Assembly: GCA_013289665.1 (NCBI GenBank) | Contig: JABCZN010000005.1 | Location: forward strand, 171,810-235,809 | DNA: 64,000 nt | Direction: 5' to 3' | Source: Acidobacteriota bacterium | GTDB taxonomy: Bacteria > Acidobacteriota > Terriglobia > Acidiferrales > UBA7541 | Shown: positions 46,124-54,967 of the stretch, piece after piece | Position numbering within the stretch: the first letter of the stretch is position 1 | How the letters are laid out: each line of letters opens with the position of its first letter | The notes under the pieces: model-generated | Database searches by the model: none | Seen by the model: the letters and a program-made list of their open reading frames with translations, nothing else | What the model was told of the DNA's origin: nothing | Position numbers and translations under genes: made by a program

Positions 46124-47389
46124 ATGGCCGCTCCGCCCGCTGCTTCCACTCGATCTACGGACGAGGAACTCCGTGGCGTCGAGGAAACTTCCTGTTGTAT
46201 CGTCGGCGGCGGTCCCGCGGGCACGATGCTGTCGTTGCTCCTCGCGCGCCGCGGCATCCCCGTCACGCTGCTGGAGATGCACAAGGACTTCGACCGCGAA
46301 TTCCGCGGCGACACCATTCATCCGTCCACCCTCGAAATCCTCGACCAGATTGGCCTGGCGGACAAACTCCACGAAATCCCCCACACCAAAATTTCCGGGC
46401 CGTCGATTCGGTTCGCCGATGGCCTCTTCCGCCCCTTCGATCTGGGCCGTCTGAAGACGCGGTTCCCGTACATCCTGCTTGTCCCACAGGTGCGCTTCCT
46501 CGAATTCATCACTCACGAGGCGGCCAGGTATCCCTGCTTCAAACTCGTGATGCACGCCAATGTGACCCAACTGTTGAAGGACAATGGAACCGTGCACGGG
46601 ATTCGTTACCTGGCCCCGGATGGCGTTCACGAAATACGCAGCCCGCTGGCGGTCGCCGCCGATGGACGTTTTTCCACGCTTCGCCGCCTGGCTGGATTTG
46701 AGCCGGTCAAGACCTCGCCTCCGATGGATGTGCTGTGGTTCCGCCTTCCCAAATTGCCCGGCGAGCCTGAAATTGTCGGCGGCGCATTTGGCGGCATCGG
46801 CGGCGGGCGTATCTTCATTCTGCTCGAGCGCAACGACTACTGGCAGGCGGGGTTGGTCTTCCCGAAGGGGCAATATCAGCAACTCCACAGCGCCGGCGTA
46901 GAATCAGTTCGCAAGAGCATCGCCAGGATCGAACCTCGCTTTGCGCCTCACGCCGACTCGCTCACCGAGTGGCATCAACTCACTCTTCTCTCCGTCGAAT
47001 CCAGTCGCTGCCCGCTCTGGCACAGGCCGGGACTGCTCCTCATCGGCGACGCCGCGCACGTAATGTCTCCCGTGGGCGGCGTCGGCATCAACTACGCCAT
47101 TCAGGATGCAGTGGTCGCTGCCAATGTTCTCTCGCATGGACTGGAAGCCGGCCGCGTTTCCGATGCCGACCTCGCGGAAGTCCAGCGCCAGCGCGAGTGG
47201 CCGACCCGCGTCATTCAGGCGGCACAATCGTTCCTGCAGAGACGCATCATCGCCGGCGCTCTGAATACCCCACAGGCTGCCAACGTGCCCTGGCAGCTTC
47301 GATTGTTCGCAAAGATTCCGATTGTGCGCGACATCCCTCCTCGCCTCATCGCCTTCGGTCCGCGCCGCGTGCGCCTCAAAGAGGTTTGA
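46124..47389 (+). CDS. FAD-dependent oxidoreductase (PHBH/UbiH-like monooxygenase)
   Basis: CCIVGGGPAGTMLSLLLARRGIPVTLLEMHKDFDREFRGDTIHPSTLEILDQIGL; GLLLIGDAAHVMSPVGGVGINYAIQDAVVAANVL. Confidence 0.92.
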   Translation: MAAPPAASTRSTDEELRGVEETSCCIVGGGPAGTMLSLLLARRGIPVTLLEMHKDFDREFRGDTIHPSTLEILDQIGLADKLHEIPHTKISGPSIRFADGLFRPFDLGRLKTRFPYILLVPQVRFLEFITHEAARYPCFKLVMHANVTQLLKDNGTVHGIRYLAPDGVHEIRSPLAVAADGRFSTLRRLAGFEPVKTSPPMDVLWFRLPKLPGEPEIVGGAFGGIGGGRIFILLERNDYWQAGLVFPKGQYQQLHSAGVESVRKSIARIEPRFAPHADSLTEWHQLTLLSVESSRCPLWHRPGLLLIGDAAHVMSPVGGVGINYAIQDAVVAANVLSHGLEAGRVSDADLAEVQRQREWPTRVIQAAQSFLQRRIIAGALNTPQAANVPWQLRLFAKIPIVRDIPPRLIAFGPRRVRLKEV

Positions 47390-47504
47390 TCTTCTCAAGC
47401 GCGTACCTCGGCAACGCGGGCTTGTTGGACCATGAGAACGCGCGGCGTCCTCTCCCCTTCGGTTCGCGTGTTATACTCCCCGCGGTATTTCGAGGGGGAA
47501 ATTC

Positions 47505-48761
47505 ATGCACAAGAAATTATTCCTGTTGTTGATTCTTTTCGTCCTGCCGGCCGCCGCGCAGACCATCGCCATCCGGGCGGGGAATCTGCTCGATCCCGCC
47601 AAAGGCGCCGTCAGCAAGGATCAGATCATTCTCGTCGAAAACGGCAAAATCACCGCCGTTGGCGCTTCCCTGGCGATTCCCAAAGACGCGCAGGTCGTCG
47701 ATCTCTCCAAAGAATGGGTGATGCCCGGCCTGATCGACGCGCACACCCACATCACTTTCCAGGAAATTCCCGGCAAGGCTCCGTTTGAAGCGATGTATTT
47801 GAAAGAATCCACCGCGTTCCGAGCCCTCCGCGGGCTGCACAACGGCCAGATCCTTCTCAACGCCGGTTTCACTACCATGCGTGAAGTCGGCAACGAAGCC
47901 GATTACGCCTGCAACGATTTGAAGAAAGCCGCTCAGAACGGCTGGATCGAGATGCCCACCTTGCAGTGCGCGGGAAAAATCATCGGCCCGTTCGGCGGCC
48001 AATCCAAGGGCGTGCCGGAAGAGGTAGGCTCCTTCTGGCTGCATGAGTATATTGACGCCGACACCCCTGATGAGATTCGCAAAGCCATCCACCAGAACAT
48101 CTATTACGGCGCGGACGTCATCAAACTCGCCACGGACAACAGCGATTATTTCTACACCGAAGAAGAGATTCGCGCTGCGGCGGATGAAGCGCACAACGCC
48201 GGGCGCGCGCTTGCGGTTCACGTTTATGGAGGCCGGGCCGCCGACAATGTAATTCGCGGAGGCGCCGATTCGGTCGAACACGGCTTCACGTTGACTGAAG
48301 CTCAGCTCAAGCTGATGAAGGAAAAGGGCACGTTTCTCGTCGGCACGGACTTTCCCGCAGCGCACCTCGCGGGACTCAACCCTTCCAATGAAACTCTGGC
48401 CGACGCCAACAAACTGGGCAACCAAATCATCCAGCGGCTGAGCAACGCAAACAAAATCGGGGTGAAAATGGCTTTTGGCTCGGATACGGTGACCGAAATG
48501 GCCGGCCACAACCGCGCGGACATGGTCTGGGACTACCTGGCAGTCTGGCGCGCGGCGGGCGTCTCGCCGGCAGATACGCTCAAGGCCATGACCACCAACG
48601 GCGCGGAACTCCTGCGCATCGGCAAGGAACGCGGCGCGATTGCTCCCGGCCTCTTTGCCGACATTATCGCCATGCCCGCGGACCCGCTCCAGGATATCGA
48701 GTCCCTGCGCAAGGTCAACTTCGTCATGAAAAACGGAAAAATCGTCCGCGCCGGCAAATAG
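47505..48761 (+). CDS. amidohydrolase family protein (secreted imidazolonepropionase/Xaa-Pro dipeptidase-like)
   Basis: VMPGLIDAHTHITFQ; DVIKLATDN; GADSVEHGF; FGSDTVTEMAGHNRADMVWDYLA. Confidence 0.88.
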   Translation: MHKKLFLLLILFVLPAAAQTIAIRAGNLLDPAKGAVSKDQIILVENGKITAVGASLAIPKDAQVVDLSKEWVMPGLIDAHTHITFQEIPGKAPFEAMYLKESTAFRALRGLHNGQILLNAGFTTMREVGNEADYACNDLKKAAQNGWIEMPTLQCAGKIIGPFGGQSKGVPEEVGSFWLHEYIDADTPDEIRKAIHQNIYYGADVIKLATDNSDYFYTEEEIRAAADEAHNAGRALAVHVYGGRAADNVIRGGADSVEHGFTLTEAQLKLMKEKGTFLVGTDFPAAHLAGLNPSNETLADANKLGNQIIQRLSNANKIGVKMAFGSDTVTEMAGHNRADMVWDYLAVWRAAGVSPADTLKAMTTNGAELLRIGKERGAIAPGLFADIIAMPADPLQDIESLRKVNFVMKNGKIVRAGK

Positions 48762-48929
48762 AACTGCCTCCGATAGGTACGAGTACGCTCGAGCCATTTG
48801 CCGAGGCGTTTCGCTCCAGCCTGACGGACCAGCACTGGTAGCACATGGAGAATTAGAAATGGCGCGCTCCCCGCACTCGCTCTATTCCATCGAGGCCTGT
48901 TTTGCCTTATTTTAACGGCGAGGAAACCC

Positions 48930-49040
48930 ATGGCGTATACGTCGGTGCTCTCGGAGAAGAAAGCGGAGATTGCCACGATCTGCCGCCAGCACCACGTGCC
49001 CGAACTGAGCCTGTTCGGTCCGGCCCCGGGACCGGTGTAG
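48930..49040 (+). pseudogene. truncated remnant of a minimal nucleotidyltransferase (MNT/MntA-like) gene
   Basis: MAYTSVLSEKKAEIATICRQHHVPELSLFGPAPGPV*; resembles the MNT N-terminus (KxxIxxICRxHHVxELSLFGSA) cut at the catalytic GSxxR...DxD region. Confidence 0.5.
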
Positions 49041-49118
49041 CATTGTCGGGAGCCCCAGTCAGAGAAATTCTGCATGCAGAGGCTCCCGGTCTTTTTCAAG
49101 ATCCGCCTCCGCCAGATT

Positions 49119-49736
49119 CTAGCTTCCCGAATATCTTTGCTCTTTCCACGGATCGCCATACGCGTGATAGCCGTTGCGCTCCCAGAATCCCAACCGGTCG
49201 TGGTCCAGCAACATGAAGCCGCGCACCCATTTCACGCTTTTCCACGCGTAGAGATGCGGAACGATCAAGCGCAACGGCCCGCCATGTTCCGCCGTCAACG
49301 GCTCCCCATCGTGTTCGAAAGCAAAAAGAACATCAGGCCGCAACAGATCTTTCAGTGGAATATTGGAGGTGTAACCCTCTTCGGCCAGCACCAGCGCATA
49401 TTCGGCTTCCGGCTTGGCTTTCGCGCGCTCCAGCACATCCGTGAATCGCACGCCCTTCCACCGGTTGTCCAGGCGGCTCCAGCGCGTCACGCAGTGAAAA
49501 TCACTCGTGGATTCGACTTGCGGCAACGCGCGAAACTCTTCCCACCTCAGGCGCAGCGCCGTCTCCACCAGCCCGCTGATCTTGAAATCCCATTTTGTGG
49601 CATCAAAATGCGGCACGCCGCCATAGTGGAGCACCGGCCATTTGACCGTCAGCGATTGGCCTGGAGGCAGCCGCCCATCGGCCTTCGCCTGCTTCTCCTT
49701 CGCCCGCCTTCCGCCGTCATCCCCGAAAATCGGCAT
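49119..49736 (-). CDS. sulfite oxidase-like (molybdopterin-dependent) oxidoreductase
   Basis: FKISGLVETALRLRWEEFRALPQVESTSDFHCVTRWSRLDNRWKGVRFTDVL...EHGGPLRLIVPHLYAWKSVKWVRGF. Confidence 0.88.
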   Translation of the reverse strand: MPIFGDDGGRRAKEKQAKADGRLPPGQSLTVKWPVLHYGGVPHFDATKWDFKISGLVETALRLRWEEFRALPQVESTSDFHCVTRWSRLDNRWKGVRFTDVLERAKAKPEAEYALVLAEEGYTSNIPLKDLLRPDVLFAFEHDGEPLTAEHGGPLRLIVPHLYAWKSVKWVRGFMLLDHDRLGFWERNGYHAYGDPWKEQRYSGS

Positions 49737-49888
49737 CCCGCCACCTCTGCCTGATTAGAGTCCCCCACGCTCAATTGGTTTCAATCGCGATCGTCACCTA
49801 TTCCTTTCGACGAATTGGCGGGAATCTATGCTACTTTGAGCGTCTGCTTCCGCGCAGCCTCGGGCTGTTTTCCGAAGGAGGTTTCCAC

Positions 49889-50800
49889 ATGGCCACGCCT
49901 GCTCCCCTCAGCGATTTAAAGCGCCGCTTTGAAATTCCCGGCATCGCCAAAATCGTGGACGGTCACGGCGGCCGCCCTTCTGTCCAGGTCACCACGCCGC
50001 GCGCCTCCGGTGAAATCTACCTGCACGGCGCGCATGTTACCTCCTGGCGGCCACGCGACGCCGAGGAAGTCCTCCACGTCAGTTCGAAATCGAAGTGGCA
50101 GGACGGCTCCGCGATTCGTGGCGGCGTTCCCGTCTGTTTCCCGTGGTTCTCCACCCGCGCCGAAGATCCGCATTCGCCGGCCCACGGACTGGTGCGCACA
50201 AAGTCCTGGCAACTGGAAGGCATCACCCATGCGGACCATGACGTCACTGTCGCCCTCTCCACCTCCGCCGACGAGGCCACCCGGAGAACCTGGTTCGGCG
50301 AGTATCATCTGCTCTTTTGCGCCACGTTCGGCGAACAGCTCCGTCTTGAATTGATCGTCACCAACCACGGCACCTCCTCCATCCGCTTTGAAGAAGCTCT
50401 CCATTCCTATTTTCATGTCGGCAACGTCGCCGCCGTCAAGCTGCGCGGCCTCAACGGCGCCGCCTACCTCGACAAGACCGACGCCCAGCGTGAAAAGCAC
50501 CAGCATGGAGATGTAGTGCTCGCGGCGGAAACCGATCGCATCTACCGCAACACGCTTTCTACAGTGGAGATCGAAGATCCCGCGACCCGCCGCCGCATTC
50601 TCATCGCCAAGGAAGACTCCCGCGACACGGTTGTCTGGAATCCCTGGTCAGAAAAAGCAAAGGCCATGCCCGACCTCGGCGCGGATGAGTGGCGCCAGTT
50701 TGTCTGCGTCGAAACCTGCAACATCGGCGACCATGGCATCACCCTCGCCCCTGCCCAGGCGCACACCATGACCGCGCTAATTTCCCTGAGCGCGCTCTAA
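49889..50800 (+). CDS. D-hexose-6-phosphate mutarotase (aldose 1-epimerase-like)
   Basis: FEIPGIAKIVDGHGGRPSVQVTTPRASGEIYLHGAHVTSWRP; AIRGGVPVCFPWFSTRAEDPHSPAHGLVRTKSW. Confidence 0.92.
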   Translation: MATPAPLSDLKRRFEIPGIAKIVDGHGGRPSVQVTTPRASGEIYLHGAHVTSWRPRDAEEVLHVSSKSKWQDGSAIRGGVPVCFPWFSTRAEDPHSPAHGLVRTKSWQLEGITHADHDVTVALSTSADEATRRTWFGEYHLLFCATFGEQLRLELIVTNHGTSSIRFEEALHSYFHVGNVAAVKLRGLNGAAYLDKTDAQREKHQHGDVVLAAETDRIYRNTLSTVEIEDPATRRRILIAKEDSRDTVVWNPWSEKAKAMPDLGADEWRQFVCVETCNIGDHGITLAPAQAHTMTALISLSAL

Positions 50801-50919
50801 GTCCGCGGCGCCCGTGCCTGGTTCGATCCCTAGGTCATTGCCTCTGTGCCTCTGTGCTTCCCTGCTTCATGCCGCGTGTTATCATTTGAACTTCGAAACA
50901 CAAGGAAAGCGAACCCTCG

Positions 50920-51879
50920 ATGCCCGCACGCGTTCTCGACGGAGTGAAAATCCGCGACGAAATCTTCTCCGAACTGAAATCCGATATTGCCAAGCTCCGC
51001 GCGCAGGGCATCCGCCCCGGCCTCGCCGCCGTTCTCGCCGGTGAAAATCCCGCCTCGCAGCTCTACGTAAAAAGCAAAATCGCCGCCTGCGAACAGCTCG
51101 GCATGGCCAGTTGGCTTCACACCCCGCCCGCCGGCGTTTCCACCGACTACATGCTCGAACTTGTAGGCGACCTCAACGCCGACGGCAACGTGGACGGCAT
51201 CCTCATCCAACTTCCGCTCCCGCCCGAAATTGATTCGAAACGCGTCCTTGAATCCGTCGATCCCGCGAAAGACGTTGACGGCTTCCATCCCGTCAGCCTG
51301 GGCAGGCTCGTCAGCAATCGGCCGGGCCTGGTCGCCTGCACACCCGCCGGCTGCATGGAACTCCTCCGCCGCAACGATATTCTTCTTGAAGGTGCCAACG
51401 CCGTCGTCCTCGGCCGCAGCGACATCGTCGGCAAGCCCATGGCGCTGCTCTTGCTCCACGCGAATGCTACCGTCACAATCTGCCATTCGAAAACACGCAA
51501 TCTCCCCGACGTCATCCGCCGCGCAGACATTCTCGTTGCCGCCATCGGCAAAGCCGGCTACGTCGAAGCCGACTGGATACAACCCGGCGCCGCTGTAATC
51601 GACGTCGGCACCAACAAAGTCACCGACGCCGCTGAAGCCGCGCAACTCCTCCATAATTTCCCCCAGCGCCTTGAAAAATTCCGCGCCAGGGGTAACGTCC
51701 TCATCGGCGACGTTCATCCCGACGCCATCCAGGTCGCCGGTGCGCTTTCTCCCGTTCCCGGCGGCGTCGGCCCCATGACCATCACCATGCTCATGAGCAA
51801 CACGGTGAAAGCCGCCCGCCTCCGACGCACCTCCAATTCCGCGACGCGAGACGCACAACGAAGCAACACGAAGCAGTGA
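50920..51879 (+). CDS. folD: bifunctional methylenetetrahydrofolate dehydrogenase/cyclohydrolase
   Basis: RPGLAAVLAGENPASQLYVKSKIAACEQLGM; DGILIQLPLP; VVLGRSDIVGKPMALLLLHANATVTICHSKT; PVPGGVGPMTITMLMSNT. Confidence 0.96.
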   Translation: MPARVLDGVKIRDEIFSELKSDIAKLRAQGIRPGLAAVLAGENPASQLYVKSKIAACEQLGMASWLHTPPAGVSTDYMLELVGDLNADGNVDGILIQLPLPPEIDSKRVLESVDPAKDVDGFHPVSLGRLVSNRPGLVACTPAGCMELLRRNDILLEGANAVVLGRSDIVGKPMALLLLHANATVTICHSKTRNLPDVIRRADILVAAIGKAGYVEADWIQPGAAVIDVGTNKVTDAAEAAQLLHNFPQRLEKFRARGNVLIGDVHPDAIQVAGALSPVPGGVGPMTITMLMSNTVKAARLRRTSNSATRDAQRSNTKQ

Positions 51880-51909
51880 AGCGCACCAAAGATAAGATCT
51901 GATGATTCT

Positions 51910-52308
51910 TCACTTTGCGGGTGGAATACACCGGGTCGTCAAGCGATTGTCTACGAGCTGTTGCCCTGGGTGTCTAAGTAGCCAGTCGGCATCTTCAGTG
52001 GCTCTGCACCATAGGCGAAAATACTCTATCGGGACGTCAATCTCCCTCGTTTCCGCCTGCCTCTTATATTCGTTTACGAGGACCATCAATCTAGCAGATT
52101 GGACTTTGGGATGTGGCCAACCTAGAAAGGTGGGAATCGCTGAAAGTGGGATCGCCAATTCAAACAATGTCCCTTGCTCGGCTGGCACATTTGGAATACC
52201 ACCGATTTGAAGCGGAATAGCGTCAAGCCGATTTCCGTCCTCGGTTTTAGCAGAAATGCTTGCAGATACTAGCTGCGAACTTTTGTGACCTCGGTTTATA
52301 CCCGCCAA
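51910..52308 (-). CDS. hypothetical protein or fragment
   Basis: 132-aa open frame with TTG start and no stop codon in frame up to ~52375; no recognised motif. Confidence 0.35.
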   Translation of the reverse strand: MAGINRGHKSSQLVSASISAKTEDGNRLDAIPLQIGGIPNVPAEQGTLFELAIPLSAIPTFLGWPHPKVQSARLMVLVNEYKRQAETREIDVPIEYFRLWCRATEDADWLLRHPGQQLVDNRLTTRCIPPAK

Positions 52309-52321
52309 CTCTAAGTTGTTA

Positions 52322-52636
52322 GAGAAGACTTGGCGAATGCCAAGGTTAAGGTCAGAGGATTTTGGTGTTCGGGCAGATCACGGTCAATCAGAATGCGCTT
52401 TCTGTCTGGTAGATACAAAGCGCAGGGACCATTTTTTAAGGGCGTCTGCGAGAAGCGCCGGACGTGCTAACACTTGCCTTCCAGCTATCCGAAGCCGATG
52501 CGCCACCTCTTTGAGAACCCCGTCTTCTGTCGATGAATAATAGACACGGTCAAGTCGCAGTAATTCACGCACGTCGTCCAAATTCAGCCGAGGTTCAGGG
52601 TTTCTGTGCCTCGGAGTACTTTCGTGACTTGGTCAT
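52322..52636 (-). pseudogene. truncated, frameshifted ImmA/IrrE-like metallopeptidase gene
   Basis: MTKSRKYSEAQKP | EPRLNLDDVRELLRLDRVYYSSTEDGVLKEVAHRLRIAGRQVLARPALLADALKKWSLR | ALYLPDRKRILIDRDLPEHQN spread over different frames; no HExxH follows; located directly downstream of an XRE gene. Confidence 0.6.
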
Positions 52637-52693
52637 CGATGTCTCCAGCCGTTCGCTCGCGGAGTAAGATGTTTTTCAAGGATCTTTACCCCC

Positions 52694-53191
52694 TCATCTT
52701 TCTGCAAGAAATTTTACGAACTCCTCAAGAGCGCGCTGCTCATTCTTATTCAGTTTCTCAACTGATTCAGAACGCGCGGCAAATCTGACCGCTTCCTTGC
52801 CTAGCGATAGATCTCTAACATTGGTGTTTCCCGAAAGCTGAAGCAATCTCTCATTGGACAGCCCCAGGACTTGTGCTAACTGAAAAACTGTTCGCGGTTC
52901 GGGTATGAAATCGAGATTCCTCTCAATTTCGATGAGTTCCACGAGGTCTATTTTGGCTTTATCCGCTAACTCATCCATCCGAAACCCCTTCTTGCGACGC
53001 CATAGATTGATAAGTCTTCCAAAGGCCAGTCGGGAACTTTCTTGTTCCGGAGACAGTCTTGACGAAGTTTCCTCACGCGCTCCAACTTTGCCGCCCAACA
53101 TGCCAAGGTTGAAGAAACCAGCTGAAACTTCAGCCCTGTCGTCCGGTGCGGCTCGCTTAGTCAGCCACTCCTTGCTCAAGTTCATTTTCAT
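52694..53191 (-). CDS. XRE-family HTH protein (ImmR-like position next to ImmA-like remnant)
   Basis: LAFGRLINLWRRKKGFRMDELADKAKIDLVELIEIERNLDFIPEPRTVFQLAQVLGLSNERLLQLSG. Confidence 0.75.
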   Translation of the reverse strand: MKMNLSKEWLTKRAAPDDRAEVSAGFFNLGMLGGKVGAREETSSRLSPEQESSRLAFGRLINLWRRKKGFRMDELADKAKIDLVELIEIERNLDFIPEPRTVFQLAQVLGLSNERLLQLSGNTNVRDLSLGKEAVRFAARSESVEKLNKNEQRALEEFVKFLAER

Positions 53192-53216
53192 AGACGTTTC
53201 CTCACACGAGTATCGC

Positions 53217-53833
53217 TCACTTTAAGAATTCCGCCGCCTGTCCCGGTGTCATTTCGAAGTAGCGCAGATTCTGGACCGCTGGATCAGGACCTAGGGCCGT
53301 CATTCCGCATCCCCGCGAATACCAGTCGTCGGCCTGCGGCAGCGAATGCAAGCCAATGCGCCCGGAAAATTCTTCTGCCAAACTCAGGTGGATTGCTGCG
53401 GCAATCATGACGCTTCCTACCAGTGCAAATCGTGGTTCACTCACGATACTTGGCAAGTTCCATGGAGCTGCGGCCAAGAAGTGCACATAAACAAGAGGCT
53501 TGTTTCGTTGCGACACGATCCGACAGGTCTTGCCCGCCGTCGTTACCAACATCATTCCTTGCATTCGCGACAGGCACTCGATCCCGAACATTCTGTATGC
53601 CAAAAGACCTTCGGTCGCTTCATGTTTTTGTCGCCAGTCCCAGTGGCTATGCTCTGGCCACTTTTCTTTTGATATGCCACGCCCTTTAATTTTTGTAACT
53701 GTTCTTGTAAAAAGGGAATCCATTGTCCCTCTGCACCTTCGACCTCGGCCCGGTCGAGTCCGTCAAGCAGCGTTGCCTCGACGAGCTGCCCGGATTGCCT
53801 GTCTTTGAGGTAAACCACACTTCGTTCGCTCAT
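53217..53833 (-). pseudogene. frameshifted GNAT-family N-acetyltransferase-like gene
   Basis: MSERSVVYLKDRQSGQLVEATLLDGLDRAEVEGAEGQWIPFLQEQLQKLKG (frame 1) continues as RGISKEKWPEHSHWDWRQKHEATEGLLAYRMFGIECLSRMQGMMLV...SGRIGLHSLPQADDWYSRGCGMTALGPDPAVQNLRYFEMTPGQAAEFLK in the -1 frame near 53690. Confidence 0.6.
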
Positions 53834-54042
53834 ATGACCATTAGCTCTGCCTTCTCTTTGGTTAGATCTCGCTCGAAAAAGAGCTTCTCACCTTGAGCTA
53901 GGCGAGCGTCAAGCATCTGGTACAACCGCAACGCCTGGCGCACTACTGCGGTCTTACTTATCTCCTTCCGCTCAGACAATTGCTCCAGAACGTTCATCTC
54001 GGCATCGGTCAGGTTTAACGTCATAGTTCGCTTGTCAGCCAT
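53830..54042 (-). CDS. ribbon-helix-helix (CopG-like) DNA-binding protein
   Basis: MADKRTMTLNLTDAEMNVLEQLSERKEISKTAVVRQALRLYQMLDARLAQGEKLFFERD; SD GGGAGGG; stop overlaps next start (ATGA 53830-53833). Confidence 0.75.
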   Translation of the reverse strand: MADKRTMTLNLTDAEMNVLEQLSERKEISKTAVVRQALRLYQMLDARLAQGEKLFFERDLTKEKAELMVI

Positions 54043-54059
54043 GTGTCCCTCCCCGGAAA

Positions 54060-54087
54060 AGCATAGCAAATACCATCAGAAAGTCAA
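54060..54087 (-). promoter_or_regulatory. putative promoter of the RHH-GNAT pair
   Basis: minus strand TTGACT-N16-TATGCT just upstream of the RHH start. Confidence 0.45.
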
Positions 54088-54188
54088 CAGAAAATACATT
54101 TATTCTAGCTAGTTTTGGTGTATATTGTGTGTATCGGCTGACGCTTCGAAGAGGCCTCAGGCAGGTACTCAAGCTGAAAAGAGGGAAA

Positions 54189-54641
54189 ATGAACACAGAG
54201 CATGTTGCGACGGAAGAGCTGGTTGGCAGCGAAAAAGTTATCGCCTATTTCGTTGACAATGAGAAACAAGAAACCCAAGTCCCTATTCTGACCATTTCGA
54301 GTCGGGGTCGGATCTCATGCGGGAAAAACCATCGACGTGGGGGTGTCTGCCTTACGGATTGGACGACAAATCGAACAGCCAAACACATCATTTTCTTGCA
54401 TCCGAACGTCCAGGCCGAGCTGGGGAAGGACAGCCTGGTGGATGCCATTTTCAACCCGCTCTGCAACGGGCGCATGCGCGTGCTTCCTCAGCACATTTCT
54501 TGGGTCGTCAGTCTGATCGGAGCAGATCGGGCTCGACTCTGTCCAAGTCTTCCTAGAACGGCTCGTTTTGAAAAGCGCAACCCCGAGGTGGCCGGCGGAA
54601 AGAAGAAACGTGCCCGAGCAAAGCGTTTAAGGTACGCTTAA
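54189..54641 (+). CDS. hypothetical protein
   Basis: MNTEHVATEELVGSEKVIAYFVDNEKQETQ...; basic C-terminus; preceded by gaggg SD. Confidence 0.4.
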   Translation: MNTEHVATEELVGSEKVIAYFVDNEKQETQVPILTISSRGRISCGKNHRRGGVCLTDWTTNRTAKHIIFLHPNVQAELGKDSLVDAIFNPLCNGRMRVLPQHISWVVSLIGADRARLCPSLPRTARFEKRNPEVAGGKKKRARAKRLRYA

Positions 54642-54967
54642 AGCACGTCATTCATGACGTGCGTAAAGTAGCAAGATACTTCTGCAGCACTTGGTTAACC
54701 GATGGCCGTTCAGCGCGAAGTTTCTGGATAACATCACGCCGCATCTCGCCGTTCAGGTTAAGTAGGGTTGCGAGGTCTGAGGCGATTACTCGGTCCGAAA
54801 AACCAGCTTCAAAGAGAGCTATCGTGCTTTGGGTGGGCAATCCATATTTGAGCATCAGTGTCAATCGAGCGGTCGCGCGGCCGTGAGACTTTTCTGTTTC
54901 AATTAATGCTGTTCGAGGGCCAGCCTTCGGGGGTTGGCCGCTCTTTCCCAAGGAGCCGCGCGATTCC

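Noticed and set aside
47517-48797. 426-aa minus-strand ORF
   Set aside because: Antisense to the amidohydrolase gene
50830-51858. 342-aa minus-strand ORF
   Set aside because: Antisense to folD
53680-53705. Programmed -1 ribosomal frameshift in the GNAT-like gene
   Set aside because: Run TTACAAAAATTAAAGGG does not fit X XXY YYZ in the zero frame; decay or sequencing error is simpler
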